Source of the DNA: Nocardia lijiangensis NBRC 108240
Lineage (GTDB): Bacteria; Actinomycetota; Actinomycetes; Mycobacteriales; Mycobacteriaceae
DNA: 59,254 bases
Direction of reading: 5' to 3'
Assembly (NCBI RefSeq): GCF_001613045.1
Contig: NZ_BDBP01000068.1
Coordinates: 1-59,254, forward strand
The notes beneath the pieces were generated by a model. The model was not told the DNA's origin and searched no databases. It worked only from the letters and a program-made list of their open reading frames with translations. The position numbers and the translations under genes were made by a program. Numbering within the stretch: the stretch's first letter is position 1; every line of letters starts with the position of its first letter. This document shows, in pieces, positions 10,401 to 19,257 of this stretch.

Positions 10401-10964
10401 ACCGGCACGGTGCCCGAGGTGCGCGGAGAAACCCTGGTGCGTACCACCTTTTCGCGCTTGGCCCCCAAGCACCGCATCGCCGCGTGGGTCGCGCTGCTCG
10501 CGCTGGCGGCCACCGAGGACCGCTCCTGGCGCGCGGTGACCACCGGCCGCGGTCAATTCGGCCGTCCCGCATGGCGATCCGTGCTCACCGCGCCGGATGC
10601 GCCTGCCGCCGTGGCGATCCTGCGCGAACTGGTGCGACTGCGCGACGCGGGCATGTCCGAACCGCTCCCGATCGCTCCGGCCGCGACCGCGGCCTACGCC
10701 GAGCGACGTTTCCGCGGCGCCACCGCGGAGGAGGCCTTCGCGGCCGCCGAACGCGAATTCAACGGCGGACCCAACGGCCCCGGCGCGTTCGGTGATCACA
10801 CCGACCGCCACCTGCGCTACGTGTGGGGCGCGGCGCCACGGCTCGAGCACCTGATGGACGCGCCCGCCCCGGCGGGGGAGCCGGGGGAGACCACCCGGTT
10901 CGGCGCGGTGGCGCGTCGTCTGTGGGTGCCGCTGCTCGGCGCGGAAAGTCAGGGGCAGCCGTGA
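7485..10964 (+). CDS. recC: Exodeoxyribonuclease V subunit RecC
   Basis: A 1159-residue RecC, the non-catalytic subunit that scans for Chi and splits DNA strands in the RecBCD complex. The N-terminus MPLHIHRAERADALADAL, the PAKGVERWLTQRLS segment, the motif GLDDDVFPR and the C-terminal inactive-nuclease-like region fit the family. The ATG at 7485 is chosen because the sequence upstream is unlike RecC. recB follows after 142 nt and recD after that, the same gene order as mycobacterial recCBD. A Ser/Arg-rich insertion around residues 300-350 looks like a low-complexity linker. Confidence 0.96.
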   Translation: MPLHIHRAERADALADALAELLATPQPDPFAAEIVAVPAKGVERWLTQRLSAVLGVSAGGRDGVAANIRFPSPAALVAEVLAASTGIAQDDDPWSPQRTVWTLLRVIDAALGEPWCAVLARHLGGVDQSGREHRIGRRYATASHLIGLFDGYGAQRPALITEWAAGADTDGAGRRVPDDLLWQPTLWRRLRAEIGTPSPAERLDAACALLRAEPGIIELPQRISLFGATRLPADQLAVLAALGHSRDVHLWLAHPSPAMWSEIARLPPAASRAADGSGRVVRHPLLAGLGRDVRELQQRLTGSGSDTHLPGAARDASESHRRVSESSSATRTGSEAESSVEANDVAPVRSSGSVPWERGVREAAPRSLLAAVQAGIRDDVWPPTELVPADDSVRVHACHGPARQVEVLRECLLGLFAADPTLEPRDVLIMCPEVEAYAPLVRAAFGSRAGTGETAPDATHPAHLLRVRLADRGRGVTNPMLAVIEVLLELADGRVTVTQVLDLAASETVRRRCGFDDDAIERLRGWAAESGARWGIGQRQRQAFGLADFAQNTLNGAVDRILLGVTADESADDWLDLALPLDDVDSNDVDLAGRFAEFVDRLAVCLRDLRGPRPAREWAVVLGRALDLLTDVPDSQAWVRTEARREIAAATDHAGEVPLRLADVAVLLSSRLAAQPTRANFRTGELTVCTMVPMRSVPHRVVVLLGLDDDVFPRAGGVDGDDVLARNPLLGERDPRSEDRQLLLDAVLAAREKLLLFHTGADPVSGAHRPPAIPVAELLDALRAHVGAAGMDAVLVRHPLQGFDRRNFHAERPFSFDTVALAGALAAGRPPVPHPVFLPEPLPAPEPSDVALADLMSFAEHPVRAFLWQRLGLRVPEHEEDIADRLPIELDGLAKWELGERMLTARLTGVDANGLRAAEWRRGTLPPFGLGGAVLDEIEHTVDKLVRASLPDYEGQARAVDVAIDLGNGRRLTGTVPEVRGETLVRTTFSRLAPKHRIAAWVALLALAATEDRSWRAVTTGRGQFGRPAWRSVLTAPDAPAAVAILRELVRLRDAGMSEPLPIAPAATAAYAERRFRGATAEEAFAAAEREFNGGPNGPGAFGDHTDRHLRYVWGAAPRLEHLMDAPAPAGEPGETTRFGAVARRLWVPLLGAESQGQP

Positions 10965-11106
10965 TCCCCGTGTCGTTCCCTGGATTTCGCGCGCGTCCCG
11001 GCGTGTCTGCGAACCTTCCCGCGCGGGCGTGGTCCGATTTCTCCGGGCGACCATGCGACGCCCGTATTCGCGATCCGCGGGTGCAGGACGAAAGGCGGTG
11101 CGTGGC

Positions 11107-14100
11107 ATGACAGTTCAAGACACCATCCTCACCCCGGCGGTGGACCCGGTCGCGCCGTTCGACCCGTACGGCCCACTGCCCACCGGCACCACGGTGCTGG
11201 AGGCCAGCGCGGGCACCGGCAAGACCCACGCCATCGTCGGGCTCGCGGTGCGCTATGTGGCCGAGGCGGGGGTCGACATCGCCCGGCTGCTGCTGGTGAC
11301 CTTCAGCCGGGCCGCGACGCAAGAACTCCGCGAACGAGCCCGCGATCGTTTCGTGGCGGTGGCGGCCGCGCTGGCCGATCCCGTGGCGGCGCGGGCGCAC
11401 GCGGACGACCTGGTCCGGCATCTGGCGGACGCCGACGCCGCGGAGGTCGGGCGCAGGCGGGCCAGGCTGCTCGTCGCGCTCTCGGATTTCGACGCGGGCA
11501 CCATCGCCACCACGCACAGCTTCTGCCAGCGCATGCTCGACGAACTCGGGTTGGCGGGCGAACACGATCCGGGCGCCCGCCTCGTCGAATCGGTCGACGA
11601 GCTGGTCGGCACCGTCGCCGACGATCTCTACCTGCACCGCTACGCGCGCGACACGCCGCCGTTCTCGCTGAAGGACGCGCACAACCTCGCGCTGGCGGCG
11701 GTCCGCGACCGGCACGCCCGCCTGGTTCCCCGCGCCGAAGGTCTCGCGGGCGAGCGGGTGGCCTTCGCCGAGGCCGCGCGGATCGAGACCGAGCGGCGCA
11801 AACGCCTTGCGGGACTGCGTGATTTCGACGATCTGCTGGTGTTGCTGCACGACGTGCTCGCCGATCCCGAGCACGGTCCCCTGGCCTGCCAGCGCATACG
11901 CGAGCGCTACCGGGTCGCGCTCGTCGACGAGTTCCAGGACACCGACCCGCTGCAATGGGACATTCTGCGCCGCTCCTTCCACGGCGAGACGACCCTCGTC
12001 CTGGTCGGGGATCCCAAGCAAGCCATCTACGCCTTCCGCGGCGCCGAGGTGCTCAGCTACCTGGACGCGGTCGGGCACGCCGACCGCCGCAGCGAGCTCA
12101 CCACGAACTGGCGCAGCGACGCCGGACTGCTGGCCGCGCTGGAGCGCGTCCAGGGCGGGGCGGCGCTCGGGCACCCCGAGATCACCGTCTACCCGGTCGC
12201 CGCGACGCGCCCGTGGTCGCGACTGGCCGGGCCCGCCGAACTCGTCACCCCGATGCGGGTGCGGTGCCTGCCGCGCACCGGCGCGGGCCCGCTGAACAAG
12301 TCGGGCTTTCCGTCCGTGGGCCGCCAGCGGGCGAAGGTCGCCGACGACCTCGCCGCCGATATCGTGCGGTTGCTCGAATCCGGTGTGCGGGTGACCGTTC
12401 GGGCACCGAAGGTGCGCGCGGAATCGGAACCGCAGCCGCGGGACGAGGCGCCGGACGCCGACAGCGACGGCGTCGTCCGTCGTCCGGTCGGGCCCGGCGA
12501 TATCGCCGTGCTCGTCCGCACGCGATCCCAGATCGACGTGGTGCGCGCGGCGCTGGACCGGGTGGGCGTCGCCTCCGTGCTGGCGGGCGGCACCAGTGTC
12601 TTCGGCACGCCGAGCGCCACCGACTGGTTGTGGGTGCTGCGCGCGCTGGAACAGCCGCACCGCTCGGACCGCGTCCGCTTGGCCGCGTGCACGCCGATCC
12701 TCGGCTGCACCGCCGCCGACATCGACAGCGGCGGAGCCGATCTCGTCGGACGGGTCAGCGCTCAGCTGCGCGAAGCGGCTCGGTTGTTCGCCCGCGCCGG
12801 ATTCGCCGCGGTCTTCGAAAAGCTCTCCGCCGAGGCGGGTCTCGCGCCGCGGCTGCTCTCGATCGAGAACGGCGAACGCCGGCTCACCGATCTGCGGCAC
12901 ATCGCCCAGCTCCTGGACCAGGTCGCATTGTCCGAGGGGCTCGGCCTGACCGCGCTGACCCGCTGGCTGGCCGACCAGGTGCGCGACCCCGCGGCGGGCG
13001 CCGTCGCCGACCGCTCCCGCAGGCTGGACCGCGACGCGGCGGCCGTGCAGATCGCCACCGTGCACGCCAGCAAGGGCCTCGAATTCCCCATCGTGTACCT
13101 GCCTTTCGCGTGGGACAGCGCCAAGAATCCGTACCCGGCCACGCTGCTGTTCCACGACGACGACGACGGCGCGCGCGTGCTCGACGTGGGCGGGCAGGAC
13201 GCCGGGGGATACGCCGAGCGCAAGCTGCGCAGCGAAGCCGAGGAGGCGGGCGAGGAACTGCGGCTGCTCTACGTCGCGCTGACGCGCGCCATGTGCCAGA
13301 TCGTGGCGTGGTGGGCACCCGCCATCACCACCGCGGCCGCGCCGCTGCACCGCATGATTCTCGGTCGGCCCGACAGCGGCGAGACGGTGCCGGGACGGGC
13401 CGCGGTGCCTGCCGATCAGCAGGTGGTGCCGATGCTCGCGGCGTGGGCGGCCGCTGCGCCCGAGGCGATTTCGGTGTCAGCGGTCGAACCTGCCGAGGAG
13501 GTCGAACCGCGCCGGGCGCGCACCGAACCGGTCACCGGCGATCTCGCGGCGGCCCGCTTCGACCGCGCCATGGATCAGCACTGGCGGCGCACCTCCTACT
13601 CCGCGCTCACCGCGGGCGCGCACGAGAGCGCGGTGGAGGCCGAGCCGGAGGACGACCACGGGCCCGAGGACGAGCCGTCCGCGCCGCCGCCCGCCGCCGC
13701 CGAACCGGCCACCGCGGCCGCGCCGTCGCTGATGAATGCCCTGCCCTACGGCGCGGAGTTCGGCACCCTGGTGCACGGCGTGCTCGAGCAGATCGACACC
13801 GACGCGGCGGATCTCGACACCGAGGTGCACGCGCGGTGCCGTGCTGCGGTCGAGGAGCTGATGGCGGAGATCGATCCCGCCGTGCTCGGCACGGCGTTGC
13901 TCGCCGTGTTGCGCACCCCGCTCGGATTCGGTTGCCTGGCAGGCATATCCCGTCGCGATCAGCTCGCCGAGCTGGAGTTCGAGCTGCCGCTGGCCGGTGG
14001 CGACACGCCTGGCGCGCGGGCGGCGACACTGCGCGGCATCGCGGATCTGCTGCGCGAGCACCTGCCGCTGGACGACGACCTGGCGCTTTATGCCGATCTG

Positions 14101-14517
14101 CTGGCGGGCTTGGACGATATCGAGCTGCGGGGCTACCTCACCGGCAGCATCGACGCCGTGCTGCGCGTTGCCGATTCCTCCAGCGCACCGCGTTTCGTCG
14201 TCGTCGATTACAAGACCAACCGCCTGGGCACCGGCGACCTGACCGTCGATCACTACACCAGGGAGCGCATGGCCGCCGAGATGCTGCGCTCGCACTACCC
14301 GCTCCAGGCACTGCTGTATTCCGTTGCCCTGCATCGGTATCTGCGCTGGCGGTTGTCCGGCTACGACCCCTCGCGTCACCTCGGCGGCTGCCGCTACCTG
14401 TTCGTTCGCGGCATGGTTGGGCCCGAAACACCGTCCGGCCGGGGGGTTTTCGACTGGACGCCGCCGGTCGCGCTGATCATCGCCCTGTCGGATCTGCTGG
14501 CAGGTGAGGCCCGATGA
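11107..14517 (+). CDS. recB: Exodeoxyribonuclease V subunit RecB (helicase-nuclease)
   Basis: A 1136-residue SF1 helicase with a C-terminal nuclease. Walker A ASAGTGKTH lies at residues 34-42. Motif II is VDEFQDTDPLQWD, motif III LVGDPKQAIYAFRGAE, motif IV TNWRSD, motif V VHASKGLEFPIVYLP and motif VI LLYVALTRA. The RecB-family nuclease motif VVVDYKTNRLG is intact, so the subunit should both unwind and cut DNA. ATG 11107 is preferred; an in-frame ATG at 11029 is possible. The stop overlaps the start of a 48-codon micro-ORF in an ATGA, then recD. Confidence 0.96.
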   Translation: MTVQDTILTPAVDPVAPFDPYGPLPTGTTVLEASAGTGKTHAIVGLAVRYVAEAGVDIARLLLVTFSRAATQELRERARDRFVAVAAALADPVAARAHADDLVRHLADADAAEVGRRRARLLVALSDFDAGTIATTHSFCQRMLDELGLAGEHDPGARLVESVDELVGTVADDLYLHRYARDTPPFSLKDAHNLALAAVRDRHARLVPRAEGLAGERVAFAEAARIETERRKRLAGLRDFDDLLVLLHDVLADPEHGPLACQRIRERYRVALVDEFQDTDPLQWDILRRSFHGETTLVLVGDPKQAIYAFRGAEVLSYLDAVGHADRRSELTTNWRSDAGLLAALERVQGGAALGHPEITVYPVAATRPWSRLAGPAELVTPMRVRCLPRTGAGPLNKSGFPSVGRQRAKVADDLAADIVRLLESGVRVTVRAPKVRAESEPQPRDEAPDADSDGVVRRPVGPGDIAVLVRTRSQIDVVRAALDRVGVASVLAGGTSVFGTPSATDWLWVLRALEQPHRSDRVRLAACTPILGCTAADIDSGGADLVGRVSAQLREAARLFARAGFAAVFEKLSAEAGLAPRLLSIENGERRLTDLRHIAQLLDQVALSEGLGLTALTRWLADQVRDPAAGAVADRSRRLDRDAAAVQIATVHASKGLEFPIVYLPFAWDSAKNPYPATLLFHDDDDGARVLDVGGQDAGGYAERKLRSEAEEAGEELRLLYVALTRAMCQIVAWWAPAITTAAAPLHRMILGRPDSGETVPGRAAVPADQQVVPMLAAWAAAAPEAISVSAVEPAEEVEPRRARTEPVTGDLAAARFDRAMDQHWRRTSYSALTAGAHESAVEAEPEDDHGPEDEPSAPPPAAAEPATAAAPSLMNALPYGAEFGTLVHGVLEQIDTDAADLDTEVHARCRAAVEELMAEIDPAVLGTALLAVLRTPLGFGCLAGISRRDQLAELEFELPLAGGDTPGARAATLRGIADLLREHLPLDDDLALYADLLAGLDDIELRGYLTGSIDAVLRVADSSSAPRFVVVDYKTNRLGTGDLTVDHYTRERMAAEMLRSHYPLQALLYSVALHRYLRWRLSGYDPSRHLGGCRYLFVRGMVGPETPSGRGVFDWTPPVALIIALSDLLAGEAR

Positions 14518-14660
14518 GGTCGGTCCCGTTGGCCGCGCCGGCGTCCACACCGGCCGCGCAAGATGAGCGCGGCAGCGCAGGTGTCGCGGCGCGGGGTGGT
14601 CCGATGATGTCGGTTCGGTTGGCGCAGGCTGGGTGTCGCGGCGCGGGGGAGGTTCGATGA
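14514..14660 (+). CDS. 48-codon micro-ORF linking recB to recD
   Basis: This short frame starts in the ATGA that contains the recB stop (14514-14517) and ends in the ATGA that contains the recD start (14657-14660). The recBD transcript therefore has continuous translational coupling across the gap. Its beginning (MRSVPLAAPA) and internal double-ATG segment (MMSVRLAQAG at 14604) resemble the RecD N-terminus (MTSIQLAQRG). It therefore looks like a decayed tandem duplication of the recD start region. Whether a peptide accumulates is unknown; the coupling role is inference. Confidence 0.5.
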   Translation: MRSVPLAAPASTPAAQDERGSAGVAARGGPMMSVRLAQAGCRGAGEVR

Positions 14661-14680
14661 CGTCGATTCAGTTGGCGCAG
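14581..14680 (+). repeat. Imperfect tandem duplication of the recD initiation region
   Basis: The segments beginning at 14581 and 14633 (52-nt offset) share GTGTCGCGGCGCGGGG, then an ATGA with following TCG and GTTGGCGCAG, with one 1-nt indel and a few substitutions. A third, weaker copy begins at the recB stop (14511-14540: CCGATGAGGTCGGT). Each copy carries a potential start codon. Confidence 0.75.
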
Positions 14681-16555
14681 CGCGGCACCGGGCTGCTGCG
14701 CATCTTCAACGAGGCCGGGGTGCTGTCGGCGGCCGACGTGCACGTGGCGGTGCGGCTCGGGCGGCTCGGGCGCGAGGACTCGGAGCAGGTGCTCTTCGCG
14801 GCGGCCCTCGCCGTGCGGGCGGTGCGCTCGGGCTCGGTGTGCCTCGAGCTGAACCGGATGCGCGAGATCGGCGTCGACGCGGACGAGGACTGGGACGCGG
14901 GCGCGGGCGTCGACCCGGCGACCTTGCCGTGGCCGGACCTCGACGCGGTGACGGCCGCGCTGAAGGTCAGCCCGCTGGTGTGCGGCGGACCGGCGGGACC
15001 GCTGCGCCCGCTGCGGCTCGTGCCGCCCGAGCGCGGCGACGACTCCGGCCCCTTGCTCTACCTCGACCGCTACTACCAGCAGGAACAGACCATCCGGCGG
15101 GTGCTCACCGAACGCGCGGCCACCCACCCCAAGGTCGACGTCGCGGTCGTGCGCCGGGAACTGGACCGGCTCTTCGACAGCCCGCTCGGCGCGGGACCGG
15201 ACCGCCAGCGCCTCGCCGCGGCGCTGGCGGCCACGCACTGGACCACCGTGGTCGCCGGTGGTCCCGGCACCGGAAAGACCCACACCATCGCTCGCGTTCT
15301 CGCGCTGCTCGAGGCGCATCGCAGGGCCGATCCCAAGGCCGCCGCGCTGCGCATCGCGCTCGCCGCGCCGACCGGCAAGGCGGCCGCGCGACTGCAGGAG
15401 GCCGTCCGCGAACAGGCGGGCGATCTCGGCCTGCCCGAGCTGACGGCCGCCACCCTGCACCGCCTGCTCGGCTGGCAGCGCGGCCGCCGCACCCGGTTCA
15501 AGTACCACGAGTTCAACCGCCTGCCCTACGACGTGATCGTGGTCGACGAGACCTCCATGGTCTCGCTCACCATGATGAGCAGCTTGCTGGCCGCCCTGCG
15601 CCACGACACGCGCCTGGTCCTGGTGGGCGACCCCGACCAGCTCGCCTCGGTGGACGCGGGCGCCGTGCTCGCCGATCTGGTCGCCGGACCCGTTGTCGGC
15701 GTGCCGAATCCGGTGCTCGACGAGGTCATCGGCACGGGTTCGTCTGCGCAGGACCGGGATTCGGAGTCGCTCACGCCCTTGGAGCGAAAGAGGCTGCGCG
15801 GCGGCATCGTCCGGCTCACCAGGGGACGCCGTTTCGGCGGACGGATCGCCGACCTGGCCGTCGCGGTGCGCGCGGGGGACGCCGACGCGGCCCTGGATCT
15901 GCTGCGCGCGGGCGGTACGGAGCTGTCGTTGTGCGCACCGGAGGACACGGCCTCGGTCCGCGCCGACGTGGTGCGCGCGGCGCGCGCGGTCACCGATGCC
16001 GCGGTCGGCGGCGATGCGGCCGGTGCGCTGCTCGCGTTGGAATCGCACCGGCTGCTGTGCGCGCACCGGCAGGGTCCGTTCGGTGTGGAGCGCTGGGATC
16101 GGATGGCCGCGGACTGGGCGGCAGCCGCGGGCGCGGGGCCCGACACCCACTACGCGGCCTGGTATCCGGGGCAGCCGCTGCTGGTCACCGCCAACGACCA
16201 CGAGGCCCGCATCTACAACGGCGACACCGGCGTCATCGTCCGGTTGCCGGACGGATCGCTGCGCGCCGTGCTACAGCGCGGCAGCGAACCGTATCTGGTG
16301 CATCCCACCCAATTCCCCGCCGTGGTCACGGTTTTCGCCATGACCATCCACCGCAGCCAGGGCAGTCAGTACGACACCGTGTCCGTGGTGCTGCCCGAAC
16401 CCGAATCCACGCTGCTCACCAGGGAATTGCTCTACACCGCCATCACCAGGGCGCGCAAGCACGTGCGCATCATCGGCACCGACGAGGCCATCCGCGCGGC
16501 CGTGGCCCGCCGGGTGCTGCGGGCCAGCGGGCTCTCCCGGCGAGAGACTCGCTGA
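14657..16555 (+). CDS. recD: Exodeoxyribonuclease V subunit RecD (5'-3' helicase)
   Basis: A 632-residue SF1B helicase. Walker A GGPGTGKTHT lies at 201-210. VVDETSMVS is the Walker B motif and LVGDPDQLASVDAG motif III. MTIHRSQGSQYDTV and LLYTAITRARKHV are motifs V and VI. The N-terminal domain (LLRIFNEAGVLSAADVHVA) matches RecD rather than RecD2. The ATG at 14657 has a GGGGGAGG ribosome site 4 nt upstream and overlaps the stop of the preceding micro-ORF. It is convergent with the amidohydrolase gene, leaving only 5 nt. Confidence 0.95.
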   Translation: MTSIQLAQRGTGLLRIFNEAGVLSAADVHVAVRLGRLGREDSEQVLFAAALAVRAVRSGSVCLELNRMREIGVDADEDWDAGAGVDPATLPWPDLDAVTAALKVSPLVCGGPAGPLRPLRLVPPERGDDSGPLLYLDRYYQQEQTIRRVLTERAATHPKVDVAVVRRELDRLFDSPLGAGPDRQRLAAALAATHWTTVVAGGPGTGKTHTIARVLALLEAHRRADPKAAALRIALAAPTGKAAARLQEAVREQAGDLGLPELTAATLHRLLGWQRGRRTRFKYHEFNRLPYDVIVVDETSMVSLTMMSSLLAALRHDTRLVLVGDPDQLASVDAGAVLADLVAGPVVGVPNPVLDEVIGTGSSAQDRDSESLTPLERKRLRGGIVRLTRGRRFGGRIADLAVAVRAGDADAALDLLRAGGTELSLCAPEDTASVRADVVRAARAVTDAAVGGDAAGALLALESHRLLCAHRQGPFGVERWDRMAADWAAAAGAGPDTHYAAWYPGQPLLVTANDHEARIYNGDTGVIVRLPDGSLRAVLQRGSEPYLVHPTQFPAVVTVFAMTIHRSQGSQYDTVSVVLPEPESTLLTRELLYTAITRARKHVRIIGTDEAIRAAVARRVLRASGLSRRETR

Positions 16556-16560
16556 CCGGA

Positions 16561-17442
16561 TCAGCCGAGCTCGAAGAGTTCGGCGGCGTTGCGGTAGCAG
16601 ACTTGCCGCAGCCAGTCGTCGCCCAGCTCCAGGCGCTCCAAGGCATGGATGGCGTGGCCGTAGCTGTAGGGGATGTTCGGGAAATCGCTGCCGAACAGGA
16701 TGCGCTCGCCGAATTCGCGCAGGCGGTCGTGCTCGGCGACGGGGAACGGCGCGTCGGCTTCGCTGAAATCGGTCCACACCATGGTGGTGTCGAGGTAGAC
16801 GCCCGCGTACCGCTGCGCCAGGTCGAGGAACTCCGAGTACTCCGGGGTGCCCATGTGGGCGACGATCAGCCGCAGGCGCGGAAAGCGGTGCAGGAGTTCG
16901 GCGATCGGCTCGGGACCGGTGAACCGGCCCGGAGCGGGACCGGAGCCACAGTGGACGAGCGCGGGAACCCCGGCGTCCTCGAGCAGTCCCCAGACCGGGG
17001 CCAGCAGCGGGTCGCCGGGCGAGAAATCGCCGACCTGGATGTGCACCTTGAAGACTCGCGCGCCGCGGTCGAGCGCGGTCGCGACGTAGCCTGCCGCGCC
17101 GGATTCGGGGTAGAAGGTGGCGGTGTGCAGGCAGTCTGGGGTGCGCGCGGCGAACTCGGCGGTCCAGTCGTTCAACCACGCGGCCATCTCCGGCTTGTGC
17201 GGGTACACCAGCGAGGTGAACGCGCGGACGCCGAAGTCGCGCAACGTCTTCAGTCGCACCTGCTCGTCCTCGCGGTACGCGATCGGCCAGCTCCGCCCGG
17301 TCATCGGGCCCACCGAATCGAAGTACGACCACACCTTGCTCAGCACGCGTTCCGGCATGAAATGGGTGTGCACGTCGATGATTCCGGGCAAGTCGAGGCG
17401 CGCGCGGAAGTCGGCGAGGTAGGCGTTGTCGTCGTCGATCAC
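16561..17442 (-). CDS. Amidohydrolase (TIM-barrel metal-dependent hydrolase)
   Basis: A 293-residue amidohydrolase-2 family protein. The metal-ligand set is visible: HTH at residues 25-27 (DVHTHFMPERV), a His in LVHCGSG, a His in IVAHMGTPE and the Asp in LFGSDFPNIPY. Enzymes of this family hydrolyse or decarboxylate ring or amide substrates; the substrate here cannot be told. GTG 17442 is chosen because GAAGGA lies just upstream and it avoids a 53-nt overlap with the neighbour. A TTG one codon earlier or ATG 17538 remain possible. It probably shares a transcript with the nucleoside hydrolase upstream. Confidence 0.85.
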   Translation of the reverse strand: MIDDDNAYLADFRARLDLPGIIDVHTHFMPERVLSKVWSYFDSVGPMTGRSWPIAYREDEQVRLKTLRDFGVRAFTSLVYPHKPEMAAWLNDWTAEFAARTPDCLHTATFYPESGAAGYVATALDRGARVFKVHIQVGDFSPGDPLLAPVWGLLEDAGVPALVHCGSGPAPGRFTGPEPIAELLHRFPRLRLIVAHMGTPEYSEFLDLAQRYAGVYLDTTMVWTDFSEADAPFPVAEHDRLREFGERILFGSDFPNIPYSYGHAIHALERLELGDDWLRQVCYRNAAELFELG

Positions 17443-17485
17443 CAAGAGTCCTTCGTCAGCCGGGGCGCAACGGGAAGAGCGTGCC

Positions 17486-18535
17486 TCATGCGCGGCTCGC
17501 CCCGGGGGGATAGAGGTCTCGCGCGAAATCGCCGACACGAGCGATGAGCCGTTCGAAGAACAGCTCAGGGTCGGTGTCGACGACGATGTCCGCGTTGGGT
17601 TCCCGCCCCCACATGCCCGCCCAGTCGGCCACCGTCGTCGCGCGGGTCAGCGTGCCGGTCAGCTCGACGTCGACCGTCGCGGGCCTGGTCCGGGCCAAGG
17701 ACGGGTCGAGGGCGACCGCCGCGGCGAAGGGGTCGTGCATGTGGGCGAGATAGCCCTGATCGTAGGCGCGGTGGAATTCGAAGTAGAACCGCACGGCGTC
17801 CGACACATGGCGCACAACGGGATTCGCGGCCGCGGACCTGGATCCCGGAGAGTCGTCCTCGGACACCGTCTCGGCGGGGTGGCTGAGCGCGCGCTCGGCC
17901 AGCAGCGCCAGGTGTTTCGGATGCATCTCGATGGACTCGGTGATGTCGAGCGCGCACACCAGCGGGCGGCGATCCGGCGGGGCCGCGGAGAAGGCGTCGA
18001 ACACCTCTTTGGCGGCCTCGGGATCGACGTGCACATTCCACTCGTTGGTCGGCGTGGTGTTGCCGGGATGGTTGAACGCACCGCCCATGATCACCACTCG
18101 GCGCAGCAGGCGCGGCAGTTCGGGTTCGATGCGCAGCGCCAGCGCGAGGTTGGTGAGCGGACCGGTGCACAGGCCCACGATCTCCCCGGGATGCTCGCGC
18201 GCCAGCGCCACCCACATCTGCGCGGCCGTCCGGTCGGAACACCTGCGCCGGGTCTCGGGCAGCTCGGCGTACCCGATGCCCTGCGGACCGTGCGTGTCCT
18301 CGGTGGTGCGCAACGGGATGGCGAGCGGTTCGGCCGCGCCGAGGGCGACCTCGATCTCCGGCGCCCGGCACACATCCAGCCACGCGAGATTGTTGACGGC
18401 GACCTGGGCCGCGGGGACGTTGCCCGCGGTGGCGGCGATCCCCAAGATCTGGGCCTCGGGGGAGGCGAGCAGGTACAGCAGAGCCAGCGAATCGTCGATT
18501 CCGGTGTCGACGTCCACGATCATCTTCTGCCGCAC
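17486..18535 (-). CDS. Inosine-uridine-type nucleoside hydrolase
   Basis: A 349-residue nucleoside N-ribohydrolase. The hallmark calcium-binding motif DVDTGIDDSLAL is at the N-terminus. The family segments GPLTNLALAL, VVIMGGAF, TNEWNVHVDPEAA and the catalytic-region HDPFAAAVAL are also present. It should split ribonucleosides into base and ribose for salvage. The start is GTG 18535 or ATG 18523; neither has a strong ribosome site. It is divergent from the TetR gene at 18673, and a shared intergenic inverted repeat suggests that regulator may control it. Confidence 0.9.
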   Translation of the reverse strand: MRQKMIVDVDTGIDDSLALLYLLASPEAQILGIAATAGNVPAAQVAVNNLAWLDVCRAPEIEVALGAAEPLAIPLRTTEDTHGPQGIGYAELPETRRRCSDRTAAQMWVALAREHPGEIVGLCTGPLTNLALALRIEPELPRLLRRVVIMGGAFNHPGNTTPTNEWNVHVDPEAAKEVFDAFSAAPPDRRPLVCALDITESIEMHPKHLALLAERALSHPAETVSEDDSPGSRSAAANPVVRHVSDAVRFYFEFHRAYDQGYLAHMHDPFAAAVALDPSLARTRPATVDVELTGTLTRATTVADWAGMWGREPNADIVVDTDPELFFERLIARVGDFARDLYPPGASRA

Positions 18536-18631
18536 GATTCGACAGTAATCCACGGTGCGGGGCGCTCCGTGCGGAGCCCCCGCACACCCCAGCGAAGGCG
18601 GAGCTACGCCCGAGATGTCGTTAGAACACAT

Positions 18632-18653
18632 GTCTTGGACATTCGTCTGAGAC
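18632..18653. promoter_or_regulatory. Candidate TetR operator
   Basis: GTCTTGGAC (18632-18640) and GTCTGAGAC (18645-18653) form a 9-bp inverted repeat with two mismatches and a 4-nt spacer. It lies 19 nt before the TetR start, in the divergent gap shared with the nucleoside hydrolase. Position and size fit autoregulation. Confidence 0.4.
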
Positions 18654-18672
18654 GTGCGGTAGCCTGCCTCGC

Positions 18673-19257
18673 ATGGGAAACCGTGAAGACCTCCTGGCCG
18701 GAGCCCGCAAGGCGATCATGGAGCGCGGCGTCGCCAAGACCACCGCGCGCGACATCGCGAACGCGGCCGGGGTCAGCCTGGCCGCCATCGGCTACCACTT
18801 CGGTTCGAAGGACAGGCTGGTCACCGAGGCGCTGGCCGAAGCGCTCGGCACCGGCATCGGCGACAGCATGGCCGAGCTGATCGAGGCGACCGAGGGGCGT
18901 CCGATGACGGAAGCGTTCGCGTCGATGATCGATGGCCTGCCCGCGGTGTTCGCCGCCAATCGCGAAGGCATGCTGGCCAGCTTGGAGAACCTGCTGCGGA
19001 TGGCCCGCTCGCCGGAATCGCAGCAGTTCATGTCCGAAAGCCTCCCGCAGGTGAACGCCGACCTCGCCGCCACTCTCCGCGAAACCCACCCGCACCTGAC
19101 CCAGCGGCAGGCCGAAGCGATCGGCGAACTCTACTTCGCGCTCACCCAGGGCCTGTCGGTGCTCTGGATGATGAGCCCCGACGCCGCGCTGCCGGACGGC
19201 GCCACCCTGTCGACCGCCTGCGCAGCGCTGAACGATTCGCCCGAAACCACCGGGTGA
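18673..19257 (+). CDS. TetR-family transcriptional regulator
   Basis: A 194-residue regulator with an N-terminal HTH (TTARDIANAAGVSLAAIGYHF followed by GSKDRL) and a helical ligand-binding C-terminus. ATG 18673 is the only sensible start. It is divergent from the nucleoside hydrolase and convergent with the MFS exporter at 19448. Either neighbour could be its target. A related regulator-exporter arrangement is common for drug efflux pumps, but the exporter has no obvious copy of the operator here. Confidence 0.92.
   Translation: MGNREDLLAGARKAIMERGVAKTTARDIANAAGVSLAAIGYHFGSKDRLVTEALAEALGTGIGDSMAELIEATEGRPMTEAFASMIDGLPAVFAANREGMLASLENLLRMARSPESQQFMSESLPQVNADLAATLRETHPHLTQRQAEAIGELYFALTQGLSVLWMMSPDAALPDGATLSTACAALNDSPETTG

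Noticed and set aside
7425..11108. Very long antisense open frame opposite recC
   Set aside because: It mirrors the recC codon pattern in a high-GC genome, is rich in Arg/Gly/Gln, has no family motifs and no ribosome site.
10759..13350. Long antisense open frame opposite recB
   Set aside because: Same GC-driven artefact; the sense strand encodes intact helicase motifs.
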